The notes under the pieces are model-generated. The model did not search any database. It saw only the letters and a program-made list of their open reading frames with translations, and was not told where the DNA came from. Positions 34,544 through 42,476 of a stretch of 64,000 nucleotides of DNA are shown in pieces; positions within the stretch are counted from its first letter, which is position 1, and every line of letters starts with the position of its first letter. The DNA is taken from positions 1,798,001-1,862,000 of the forward strand of contig NZ_MPVN01000001.1 of assembly GCF_001955535.1 (NCBI RefSeq), written 5' to 3'. The stretch is from Paenibacillus sp. FSL H7-0326 (lineage in GTDB: Bacteria; Bacillota; Bacilli; Paenibacillales; Paenibacillaceae). A program made the translations under genes and the position numbers.

Positions 34544-34560
34544 ATGTCATTTTGGCACAT
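34544..34560 (-). promoter_or_regulatory. Operator-like motif, copy 1
   Basis: The minus strand reads ATGTGCCAAAATGACAT. A near copy lies exactly 80 bp upstream (34624-34640), and related sequences lie before the GH3-GH38 operon. Candidate binding site for the YesN-type regulator. Confidence 0.5.
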
Positions 34561-34623
34561 GGCAAAAGCGTTGATATATCAAGGTTTTTTTAGGTTGTGA
34601 CCAATAATTTACAATTCAAAAAT

Positions 34624-34640
34624 ATGTTATTTTCGCACAT
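34624..34640 (-). promoter_or_regulatory. Operator-like motif, copy 2
   Basis: The minus strand reads ATGTGCGAAAATAACAT, identical to copy 1 at 15 of 17 positions. It lies next to a cre-like site. Confidence 0.5.
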
Positions 34641-34641
34641 A

Positions 34642-34655
34642 AGAAAGCGATTACA
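34642..34655 (-). promoter_or_regulatory. cre-like site 1 of the importer operon
   Basis: The minus strand reads TGTAATCGCTTTCT, one mismatch from TGWAANCGNTNWCA. It suggests repression by CcpA when preferred sugars are present. Confidence 0.5.
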
Positions 34656-34735
34656 TATGTAAAAACGGAAAAATACCAATAGAAAATGACTGTTTATTTC
34701 GATCCAACTTTACATATAATTCACCTAATTTTATT

Positions 34736-34749
34736 TGTAAGCGATTTTA
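34736..34749 (+). promoter_or_regulatory. cre-like site 2 of the importer operon
   Basis: TGTAAGCGATTTTA has one mismatch from the cre consensus. It lies far upstream of lplB and close to the 3' end of GH38. Confidence 0.4.
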
Positions 34750-34786
34750 CGGTGTGAAATTAAGTGACATGTTTATTAAAAAATAT

Positions 34787-34832
34787 AAAAAAATATCTTC
34801 GACCCGAAATTAACTTAACATGGTCGAAGATA
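34787..34832 (-). terminator. Terminator of the GH3-GH38 operon
   Basis: On the minus strand TATCTTCGACC and GGTCGAAGATA form an 11-bp stem followed by TTTTTTTAT. Confidence 0.9.
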
Positions 34833-34842
34833 CTGTCCAAGA

Positions 34843-37800
34843 CTATTTCATTTTTATCGTCTTAATTTCATAAGGCCGGAAGCTGAGATCAATGACTCCC
34901 TCCTGATGACTCAGCATACTCCGTTCTTTCTCCAGTGCATCGGATTCAAACACCTCGCTCAGCTTGGCAGGCCAGGTAAGGCGTGCCTGTCCATTTCCTC
35001 CAGAAGCTTCATACATTCTGACAATCCACCCCGTGCCGTCTTCTGCCGGTTTGAGTGTATCCAGAATGACATGCTGACTTTGAAATGGAAGCAATGAATA
35101 TCTTTCAGGCAAAGTACCGGAAGAAGCATTGGAGCGTGCCTTACTCAACTGAATATCCGTATTCAGCTCTGCTGCCTTGCGGAGCGTCCCTGCCTCCTGC
35201 CAGCTTCCTAGATGCGGATATAGAGAGTAGGTAAAGCTATGCTCTCCCAAATCCGCTGTGAGATCCGGCCACTTCGGAGCCCGCAAGAGAGACAATCGAA
35301 TCGTGCTCTCCTGAATGTCATATCCGTATTTACAGTCATTCAGCAGACTGACACCATATCCATGCTCTGACAGATCAACGAAGCGATGTCCGCATACCTC
35401 GAACTGAGCTTGTTCCCAGCTCGTATTCCGATGAACAGAACGCTCAATGGTGCCAAAAGGAATTTCGTAGACCGCCTTGTTCGTCACGACCTGCACAGGG
35501 AACGCAGCCTTGAGCAGCTTATGCGCTTCATTCCATTCCACATGGGTCTCAAAGTCAATACGCTTGTCATGATGATAAAAAATAACGTCCTGCCGAATCG
35601 TCGACTGGCTCAGCTTCCAAGTGAACCGGAATATGTCCTTTACCTTGCCATGACTGAGCAGCTGCCGATGGACAAGTCTCGGATCATCCGCCTTCTGCTC
35701 TTCAAACCGAGGGTCGATATCCCAAGCATCCCAGTAGGTCGGCCGGTCATGGAACAGCTCCAATCGGTTGAGCTGCTCTCCAGGCCTTACAATTTCACGT
35801 GCAGCTTCCTTATCCCATAGACTCGTTATTTCTCCATTTGCTCCAAATGTGACGGAATAATAGTCCGTTTCCCACTGATCAGGGAATTCTGCGAGTGGAG
35901 ACGACGATACCTGTTCCTGAGCAAGGCCGCTCCCGGTTACAATTTCCTTCTCTTTTAACCAAATGGTTCGATAACCAAAGGCTGGAATATCCTTCACAAG
36001 CACATGTAGACGCGAAGCTGGTTGTCCCTGCTCCTTCTGCTGATTATCCTGCTCGTGCTCGCTATCCGGCTGATCATCCTGCTCCTCGTGCTCATTATTC
36101 GGCTGCTCATTCCATTCATATTGCAGAGCCTGACCTGTCTCATCATAAGGAATCATATTTGCACCATGCACATCAAGGTCCACGATCGCATTTCTGGCCC
36201 ATCCAAGACTGTTACATACGATATAGGGAATTCCAGCTCCATCAAGTGAAACGTGCTCTGCGATTTGCTGCAAACGTTCAGCTAACACTTCCGAGCCGAT
36301 GTTAAAAATCTGTTTATACTCCTCAGAAGAGGTCTCGTAAGTTTCCGTAATGGCAGAGCCAGGGATGATATCATGGAATTGATTCAGCAGAATCAGCTTC
36401 CACCCTTGCTCCAAATTCACGGATTCGATATGACCATTGTTATGCTCTCCCCCTGCCAGCTTACTCAGACTGTGCCATACTTCAGCCTCTCTATACAGAA
36501 CTTCTGCCTTTCGGTTAGCCCGTTTATTCCTGGCATGAGTCGTATAGGTACCTCTGTGCAGCTCCAGATATAAATCCCCATACCATTTGGGAAGCCGGTG
36601 CCGGGCCTCTTCCGTCGTCTGGAAGAATGCTGCAGCAGTACTGTACCGAACCTCCGGCTGTCCAACGAGCAGCTCACTGCGGTCCATGTATTCCAGCATC
36701 TCCCGGGTTACGCCGCCTCCTCCGTCTCCATGTCCATAGAGAAGCATCTGCTGTGGATGAACAGCCCGCTGCCGATAAGATTGCCAGTGCTCTTCGATAT
36801 CCTTCGGCGATGTATCCTCATTCAATCCATGATTGAGATAAGAGAGCATCGGTGTACCATCAATACCGACCCATTGAAACAGGTCAAACGGAAATACATT
36901 GGTGTCATTCCAGTTCAGCTTGGTCGTCATGAAATAGCGAATACCGCCATGCTGCAGAATCTGGGGCAAGGAGGCACAATAACCAAACGTATCAGGGAGC
37001 CACTCGATCTCCGAAGTACGTCCGAATTCTTGTTCATAGAATCGCTGTCCATAGAGCATCTGCCGCATCAGTGACTCACCACTCGGAATATTCAGATCCG
37101 GTTCCACCCACATCCCCCCGACCAGCTCCCAGCGGCCTTCTTGAATGCGGCGTTTAACACGTTCATACAGTTCAGGGTCATGCTCCTTCAGGAATTGATA
37201 CAGGATCGGCTGACTCTGTGCAAATTGGTACTCAGGGTACTCATCCATCAATCGATCTACGGTGGAGAAGGTTCGGCTCGTCTTGCGTACCGTTTCCCTG
37301 ACCGGCCACAGCCAGGCAATATCAATGTGTGACTGACCGACCATATGCTCTATCCCTTCCGCACTTCCACCGATCTGCTTCACTAGAGCAATGAGCTGCT
37401 CCTCCAGCTCCCTTATCCGGCTTCCTTCACGAATGTCGGCTTCACTCATTCCGAGATAGCCATCCAGCGTCCGGTACATCGCTTCACGCAGTCTGACTCT
37501 CCGCATATCACTCTCCGCCAGCTGCTGTGCCGTGCCCAGTAGTGTTCGAAGGGTATACATTAAGCTCTGAACTGGACGATTCACCTTTACAAGCAGGCTG
37601 GTTATGCTGGAGATCGGTGCAGGTCTGTTCGCTTGATGGTTTAGCGGGTCAATCGGCTCTGGAATCGGATCATAGAGCTCAATCGTTAATTCCAGCTTTG
37701 AATTCTTCCCGGCATATGCCGGGTCAAGTGTCACATAGGTATGGTTCCGGTCCAAGCCTTGATAGGAAGCCCCATTGACTCTGAGGAGTCCTTCCCCGCT

Positions 37801-38055
37801 CCCGGCGCTAAACACAAGGCCAATGCCTTCCTTCCCCCAAGCCTCCGGCCAATTCAGTTCTTTTCTGAACAAATAGGTGATTCCATGCTGACCGGGAAAC
37901 TTCGTTAGCGTAGTCCCCTCTGGAAGGGTTACTTCCTCATCATATTCACCAGGCTTGTGATACGTTGTGCTCGTCATTCCCCAATCGTTAATCTCTGTAC
38001 TCTCCAGCCACTGTCTCTCGGATAGTTCCCGAATCATTCTTTGAATTCGCTGCAT
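34843..38055 (-). CDS. GH38 alpha-mannosidase, cytoplasmic
   Basis: 1070 residues, the usual length for bacterial and class II cytosolic GH38 enzymes. The zinc-binding motif GQSHIDIAWLWP, the nucleophile aspartate 355 in WLPDTFGYCASLPQ and the later HGDGGGG and NQFHDIIPGS are conserved. It hydrolyses alpha-mannosides with retention, trimming mannose from N-glycan-like oligosaccharides. No signal peptide. A strongly polar insert at about residues 645-680, made almost only of Glu, Gln, Asp, Asn and His, is encoded by a tandem DNA repeat. It is the second gene of the operon, 5 bp after GH3. Confidence 0.9.
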   Translation of the reverse strand: MQRIQRMIRELSERQWLESTEINDWGMTSTTYHKPGEYDEEVTLPEGTTLTKFPGQHGITYLFRKELNWPEAWGKEGIGLVFSAGSGEGLLRVNGASYQGLDRNHTYVTLDPAYAGKNSKLELTIELYDPIPEPIDPLNHQANRPAPISSITSLLVKVNRPVQSLMYTLRTLLGTAQQLAESDMRRVRLREAMYRTLDGYLGMSEADIREGSRIRELEEQLIALVKQIGGSAEGIEHMVGQSHIDIAWLWPVRETVRKTSRTFSTVDRLMDEYPEYQFAQSQPILYQFLKEHDPELYERVKRRIQEGRWELVGGMWVEPDLNIPSGESLMRQMLYGQRFYEQEFGRTSEIEWLPDTFGYCASLPQILQHGGIRYFMTTKLNWNDTNVFPFDLFQWVGIDGTPMLSYLNHGLNEDTSPKDIEEHWQSYRQRAVHPQQMLLYGHGDGGGGVTREMLEYMDRSELLVGQPEVRYSTAAAFFQTTEEARHRLPKWYGDLYLELHRGTYTTHARNKRANRKAEVLYREAEVWHSLSKLAGGEHNNGHIESVNLEQGWKLILLNQFHDIIPGSAITETYETSSEEYKQIFNIGSEVLAERLQQIAEHVSLDGAGIPYIVCNSLGWARNAIVDLDVHGANMIPYDETGQALQYEWNEQPNNEHEEQDDQPDSEHEQDNQQKEQGQPASRLHVLVKDIPAFGYRTIWLKEKEIVTGSGLAQEQVSSSPLAEFPDQWETDYYSVTFGANGEITSLWDKEAAREIVRPGEQLNRLELFHDRPTYWDAWDIDPRFEEQKADDPRLVHRQLLSHGKVKDIFRFTWKLSQSTIRQDVIFYHHDKRIDFETHVEWNEAHKLLKAAFPVQVVTNKAVYEIPFGTIERSVHRNTSWEQAQFEVCGHRFVDLSEHGYGVSLLNDCKYGYDIQESTIRLSLLRAPKWPDLTADLGEHSFTYSLYPHLGSWQEAGTLRKAAELNTDIQLSKARSNASSGTLPERYSLLPFQSQHVILDTLKPAEDGTGWIVRMYEASGGNGQARLTWPAKLSEVFESDALEKERSMLSHQEGVIDLSFRPYEIKTIKMK
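36040..36102 (+). repeat. Tandem minisatellite inside the GH38 gene
   Basis: A 30-bp unit (36040-36069, starting CTGATTATCCTGCTCGTGCT) is followed by a 33-bp copy (36070-36102, starting CTGATCATCCTGCTCCTCGT). The units differ by substitutions and a 3-bp insertion, so the reading frame is kept. They encode the acidic polar insert. Confidence 0.6.
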
Positions 38056-38060
38056 TTCGC

Positions 38061-40358
38061 TTAACCCTCCAGTACAGTAAGTTCTGTGGTCAGTGTGTCA
38101 TCTACATGTCTGCCAATCCTGATGTGAAAAAGTCCTGGCTCAACAACCCGCTTATAATCTGCTCCAACATACTCCAGTTCTCCGCGTCCGATAGGAAACG
38201 TGATGCGTCTCTCCTCACCGGGTTCAAGCTCTACCTTGCGGAATCCTTTCAGCTCAAGCTTCGGTCTTGTATACAGACTTGCTGCATCCGAAATATACAG
38301 CTGAACGACTTCTGCCCCTCGGCAATCTCCTGTATTCTTTACGATGACTTCGGCTTCGACCGTATCATCTATATACATCTCGGAGGCAGACAAACGGAGA
38401 TCGCTATATGTAAACGAGGTGTAGCTGAGTCCATATCCGAAGGGATACATCGGCTTACTATCCTCTTCCAAATATCTTCTACCGCGTGAGCGCTTGCCCC
38501 GGTAATGTACAGGCAGCTGACCGACATGCTTCGGTATCGAAACGGTCAGCCGGCCTGACGGATTAACATCACCGAACAATACATCGGCTGCAGCATGTCC
38601 TCCCTCCTGTCCAGGGTACCAGGCTTCGAGAATAGCATCCGCATGTGCATCGAGCCAAGGCTCTGTTATCGGGCGGCCATTAATATATATCACGATCAGC
38701 TTCTTGCCAAGCTTATGAATCTCCTGCGCCAGCTGCAGCTGTACACCGGATAAAGTCAAGGTCATCCGGTCAATTCCTTCTCCACAGTCCATGTCATTCC
38801 ATGTATCAGTAACGACAGAAGCACCGGTCCGAAGATCAATGGTCCCTTCTCCAAAATCCCTTGCACTCGACCCGCCAAGCACAAGCAAGACCGTATCTGC
38901 CTGGGCCGCACAGGCAAGTGCCGCCTCAAAGCCTTCACGGCTGTCCCCTTGAATTCGGCAGCCAGGCGCATATAATACCCGCTCGGGATGATCAGCGAGC
39001 TTAGCCTTGATTCCGTCCAGCACTGTCGTTACAGCCCCATCCGGCTGAGGAGATGTATAATCACCCAATTGATTATAGGCTTGATCCGCATTGGGCCCGA
39101 TGACGGCGATTACACCATGCGTCCTTGACAGCGGCAGAGCCTGGCCTTCATTTTTGAGCATTATGATTCCTTCGGCTGCCACCTGTCTTGCCAGCCGCTT
39201 ATGCGCTGCGCTGCCGATGACTTCCCCGGCCTTCTTGGGGTCGCAATATGGATGATCGAACAGACCCAGCCTGAATTTCAGCGTCAGTACCCGCCGCACC
39301 GCCTGATCCAGTACTTCTATGTCTACCCTTCCTGTCTCCACGGCTTCTCCCAAATACTTCGCAAACATCTCCCCGGACATCTCCATATCAATACCGGCTG
39401 TGATCGCTTGGGCTGCGGCAGACAGACCATCCTCCGCGGTATCATGACCCCAGGCCAGCATATTGATTGCACCACAGTCGGTGATGACCATACCGTCGAA
39501 GCCCCACTCTGTGCGAAGAATGTCCTCTAGCAGTTCTTTATTCGACGTGCACGGTGTACCATCAATTTCATTGTAAGCCGGCATGATAGAAGCGGCTCCT
39601 GCCTCGACTGCACGGCGAAATGGATACAAATCAACTTCTCGCAGCTCACGCATCCCCATATGAACAGGGCCGGCATTTCTTCCGCCTTCTGAGCTGCCAT
39701 ATCCGGCAAAATGCTTCAGTGTAGCCGCAACAGAGGTCTGTTGATCGAGTGAATCACCTTGCAGTCCTTTAACTGAGGCCACTGCAAACTCACCAATCAG
39801 ATAGGGGTCCTCACCGAAGCATTCTTCGGTTCTTCCCCATCTCGGATCACGCACCACATCAAGCACCGGCGAATACGTCACTGCTCCGCCCTGACTTCTC
39901 GTCTCCAGTGCAACAGCACGGCACATCTTGCTGTATAGCTCGGTATTCCACGTGCTGCCGATTAACAGAGGGACGGGAAATACAGTTGCACCAATGGCCA
40001 TATGACCATGAGAGCATTCCTCTCCGAACAAGATCGGAATTCCGAGCCGCGAGTGCTGGATCGCATAACGCTGAATTTCATTGACCGCTTCTGCCCCCAG
40101 CTCAGGTGATAGTCCGTTCTCTATCGTTACCTCTGTCCATGGATCTGCCCTGAGAACACCATAGAGTGAGCCAATGCCGCCCTTATGCACCTGTCTGCGA
40201 AATTCCTCTGTTAAATTAATCTGACCTTCTGCGTTCTCGTACACTTTCCAGCCGAACGGCTGCACCAATTGTCCGATCTTCTCTTCCATTGTCATTTGCT
40301 TCAGCAGATCTTCCGTACGTTCTGTCACCGATTTTGCTGCATCTTTATAGATCATCAT
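38061..40358 (-). CDS. GH3 beta-glycosidase, cytoplasmic
   Basis: 765 residues: N-terminal TIM barrel with KHFAGYG and the nucleophile aspartate 294 in GMVITDCGAI, an alpha/beta sandwich (about 400-600) and a C-terminal fibronectin III-like domain (about 660-755). Family members are beta-glucosidases, beta-xylosidases or, less often, N-acetylglucosaminidases; the architecture here is the beta-glucosidase/xylosidase type. No signal peptide. First gene of the GH3-GH38 operon. In this context it may remove a beta-linked sugar before or after mannose trimming, but the specificity is not determined. Confidence 0.88.
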   Translation of the reverse strand: MMIYKDAAKSVTERTEDLLKQMTMEEKIGQLVQPFGWKVYENAEGQINLTEEFRRQVHKGGIGSLYGVLRADPWTEVTIENGLSPELGAEAVNEIQRYAIQHSRLGIPILFGEECSHGHMAIGATVFPVPLLIGSTWNTELYSKMCRAVALETRSQGGAVTYSPVLDVVRDPRWGRTEECFGEDPYLIGEFAVASVKGLQGDSLDQQTSVAATLKHFAGYGSSEGGRNAGPVHMGMRELREVDLYPFRRAVEAGAASIMPAYNEIDGTPCTSNKELLEDILRTEWGFDGMVITDCGAINMLAWGHDTAEDGLSAAAQAITAGIDMEMSGEMFAKYLGEAVETGRVDIEVLDQAVRRVLTLKFRLGLFDHPYCDPKKAGEVIGSAAHKRLARQVAAEGIIMLKNEGQALPLSRTHGVIAVIGPNADQAYNQLGDYTSPQPDGAVTTVLDGIKAKLADHPERVLYAPGCRIQGDSREGFEAALACAAQADTVLLVLGGSSARDFGEGTIDLRTGASVVTDTWNDMDCGEGIDRMTLTLSGVQLQLAQEIHKLGKKLIVIYINGRPITEPWLDAHADAILEAWYPGQEGGHAAADVLFGDVNPSGRLTVSIPKHVGQLPVHYRGKRSRGRRYLEEDSKPMYPFGYGLSYTSFTYSDLRLSASEMYIDDTVEAEVIVKNTGDCRGAEVVQLYISDAASLYTRPKLELKGFRKVELEPGEERRITFPIGRGELEYVGADYKRVVEPGLFHIRIGRHVDDTLTTELTVLEG

Positions 40359-40478
40359 GCCAGCTCATCTCCTCTTTGTCTGTCGCATCAGCATTCACAT
40401 CAAATCTATTCTTATAAGAGAGACCTTGAGGTCTATCCTTGCGAACACCATATCAGCTTTGATCTGACTGTAGAAGAT

Positions 40479-40512
40479 AAGAGCAAAAATAACATATGGG
40501 CCGAAAATAACA
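40479..40512 (+). promoter_or_regulatory. Tandem operator-like motif upstream of GH3-GH38
   Basis: The plus strand has AAGAGCAAAAATAACAT (40479-40495), 14 of 17 identical to the importer motif, followed about 17 bp on by CGAAAATAACA (40502-40512), identical to its core. Direct half-sites about 17-21 bp apart fit binding by an AraC-type protein. The rest of the 311-bp gap 40359-40669 holds no gene. Confidence 0.5.
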
Positions 40513-40587
40513 CACTTGCACGCTTGTTGTGGATCCATTCCAGTCAGCTGCTCAAGTACAACTAAATTACGTAACATCCTGGAACGT

Positions 40588-40616
40588 AAAAAAAGTCCGG
40601 CTGTCAGCCGGACTTC
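40588..40616 (-). terminator. Terminator of the gpdQ-glpP-ugp operon
   Basis: On the minus strand AGTCCGGCTG and CAGCCGGACT pair with almost no loop and are followed by TTTTTT. Confidence 0.9.
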
Positions 40617-40669
40617 AATTTAGATATAGTCGTTTCATGTATACAATTATCTATCAAAAGTTAGCTAAA

Positions 40670-41572
40670 CTATTTCACACCGTTGTACACAAACGCCTTG
40701 ATGATCGAACGCTGGGCGAAGAAAAAGACGACGAGAATCGGCAGAACCAGAATAAGATTGGCTGCCATAAGAATATTCCAAGTCGCGACTCCCTCCGTCT
40801 GTCGGATCTTCGCAATCCCGAGCGGCAGCGTTCTTGCTGTTTCATTCGTCGTCATGACAAGCGGCCAGAAGTAGTCATTCCAGTGACTGATGAAGCTGAA
40901 CAGAGCAATGGTGATCAGTGCTGGACGTGCCATCGGAATCATCAGCTTCCACATAATCTTCCACTCCTTGGCCTTGTCGAGTCTGGCTGCTTCAATCAGC
41001 TCCTCGGGAACCTGTTTAAAGGACTGACGGAGCAGGAAGATGCCAAAAGCACTGGAGGCAAAGGGCAGAATCAGACCCAGATGGGTATTCAGCATGTTCC
41101 AGGAGCTGAGCTGCAAATAGACGGGAAGAAAGATCAGCTGTGATGGAATCATCAAGGTAACCATTACAAGTCCGAACAAAATACCCGAGCCCTTGAACTG
41201 AAATCTGGCAAAGGCATAGGCTGCAGGGATAATCGTCAGCATTTGCAGAATCAAGATCCCAACAGCGATGAGTACACTGTTCATAAAATAATGGAGAAAC
41301 GGACCCGAGTTCCAGGCCTGGATAAAATTCTGCCATTGCGGATTATTTGGTATCCAATCCGGAGGAAAAATCATCGTCTCCGGCAGTGTTTTTAGAGATG
41401 TGGAGATCATCCACGCAAAGGGCAGTGCGAAGATCAGGACCAGGATCAGCAAGCCGATGACGTTGACGACCTTCAGAACGCTGTTCATTGCGCTCAGCCC
41501 ACTCCAGCTCTGCTGTCTGCCTGTGTTCCCCGCGGTCTCCCTCGTTCTAGCTGTAGGATCTATTGCATTCAC
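40670..41572 (-). CDS. ugpE: ABC permease of the UgpE type
   Basis: 300 residues, six helices, with the EAAxxD coupling motif ELIEAARLDKAKEWKIMW and the MalG-type end IIKAFVYNGVK. It would form the inner-membrane channel together with the UgpA-like protein. The start is GTG, 7 nt after AGGAGAGG. Last gene of the operon, followed by a terminator. The assignment to glycerol-3-phosphate or glycerophosphodiester uptake rests on the neighbours GlpP and GpdQ more than on the permease itself. Confidence 0.75.
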   Translation of the reverse strand: MNAIDPTARTRETAGNTGRQQSWSGLSAMNSVLKVVNVIGLLILVLIFALPFAWMISTSLKTLPETMIFPPDWIPNNPQWQNFIQAWNSGPFLHYFMNSVLIAVGILILQMLTIIPAAYAFARFQFKGSGILFGLVMVTLMIPSQLIFLPVYLQLSSWNMLNTHLGLILPFASSAFGIFLLRQSFKQVPEELIEAARLDKAKEWKIMWKLMIPMARPALITIALFSFISHWNDYFWPLVMTTNETARTLPLGIAKIRQTEGVATWNILMAANLILVLPILVVFFFAQRSIIKAFVYNGVK

Positions 41573-41596
41573 TTCATTTCCTCTCCTTCCTCATGC

Positions 41597-42475
41597 TTAC
41601 CGGTAATGGACGCGTCTTGATAACATACGGAAATAAATGATGGTAAGCAAGCCGACAATGATAAGCAGTATGACACCCGCTGCAGAAGCGTAACCGATCT
41701 TGAAGAAGCGGAAGCCGTATTCGTAAATGTAATAGACGAGTGTATTGGTCGAATTCACCGGACCGCCCTGCGTCATAATGGCAATGGTTTCAAACACCTG
41801 GAACGAACCGATCATGCTCATAATCGCCAGGAAGAACAGCGTTGGTGACAGCATGGGCAGCGTCAGCTTCCAGAAGGTCCGCAGCGGCTTGGATCGATCG
41901 AGTGCAGCGGCTTCATAGATACTTGGCGGTATGCTCTGAAGTCCTGCGATAAAGACAAGTGTATTAAAGCCGATCCCTTTCCACACGGCCACCAGAATGA
42001 GTGACATGAGTGACGTATCCGGATGCGACAGCCAATCCAGCGGCGCCATTCCAAACAGCCCGATAACCCAGTTGAGCAGCCCGTATTCCGGATCCATCAG
42101 CCAGCTCCACAGCAGGGAGATGGATACCAGAGAAATAATATGCGGACTGAAGATCGCGCCCTGAACAAACCCATAGAACAGCCCCGAGCGGTTAAGCCAT
42201 AGTGCGATCAACAGTGAGAAGCTGAGTGTCAGTGCCACGGTGGCAAAGGTGTAAATTGTCGTATTCAGAAGAACCTGCATAAACTCTGAATCCGACAAAA
42301 GATCTGAAAAATTTTGCAAGCCTACATAATTCTTCGTCGGACTGACAAAATTCCAATCAAAAAAACTAAGATAGATCATATAAAAGATCGGATAAATAAA
42401 GAACACACCAAAGATCAATAGCGATGGAGATATCATTCCATAAGGTCTAAGCTTCTCCCAGAAACGAGATGTCAT
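41597..42475 (-). CDS. ugpA: ABC permease of the UgpA type
   Basis: 292 residues with six membrane helices and the coupling motif SIYEAAALDRSKPLRTFWKL. Typical MalF/UgpA-type features include YMIYLSFFDWNFVSP and the terminal helix. The ATG at 42475 lies 7 nt after GGAGGG, which itself is in the last codons of the ATPase gene, so the two are coupled. It pairs with the UgpE-like permease. Confidence 0.78.
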   Translation of the reverse strand: MTSRFWEKLRPYGMISPSLLIFGVFFIYPIFYMIYLSFFDWNFVSPTKNYVGLQNFSDLLSDSEFMQVLLNTTIYTFATVALTLSFSLLIALWLNRSGLFYGFVQGAIFSPHIISLVSISLLWSWLMDPEYGLLNWVIGLFGMAPLDWLSHPDTSLMSLILVAVWKGIGFNTLVFIAGLQSIPPSIYEAAALDRSKPLRTFWKLTLPMLSPTLFFLAIMSMIGSFQVFETIAIMTQGGPVNSTNTLVYYIYEYGFRFFKIGYASAAGVILLIIVGLLTIIYFRMLSRRVHYR

Positions 42476-42476
42476 G

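Larger units (their letters stand above)
34408..34842. other. 435-bp regulatory region between the importer operon and GH38
   Basis: AT-rich and without a credible gene. It contains two copies of a 17-bp motif, two cre-like sites and the GH38 terminator, each listed separately. No clear -10/-35 pair could be chosen for the importer promoter. Confidence 0.6.

Noticed and set aside
34544..34640. Two nearly identical 17-bp units 80 bp apart, considered as a CRISPR remnant
   Set aside because: Only two short copies exist, without palindromic repeat structure, leader or cas genes; the promoter position fits operator sites better.
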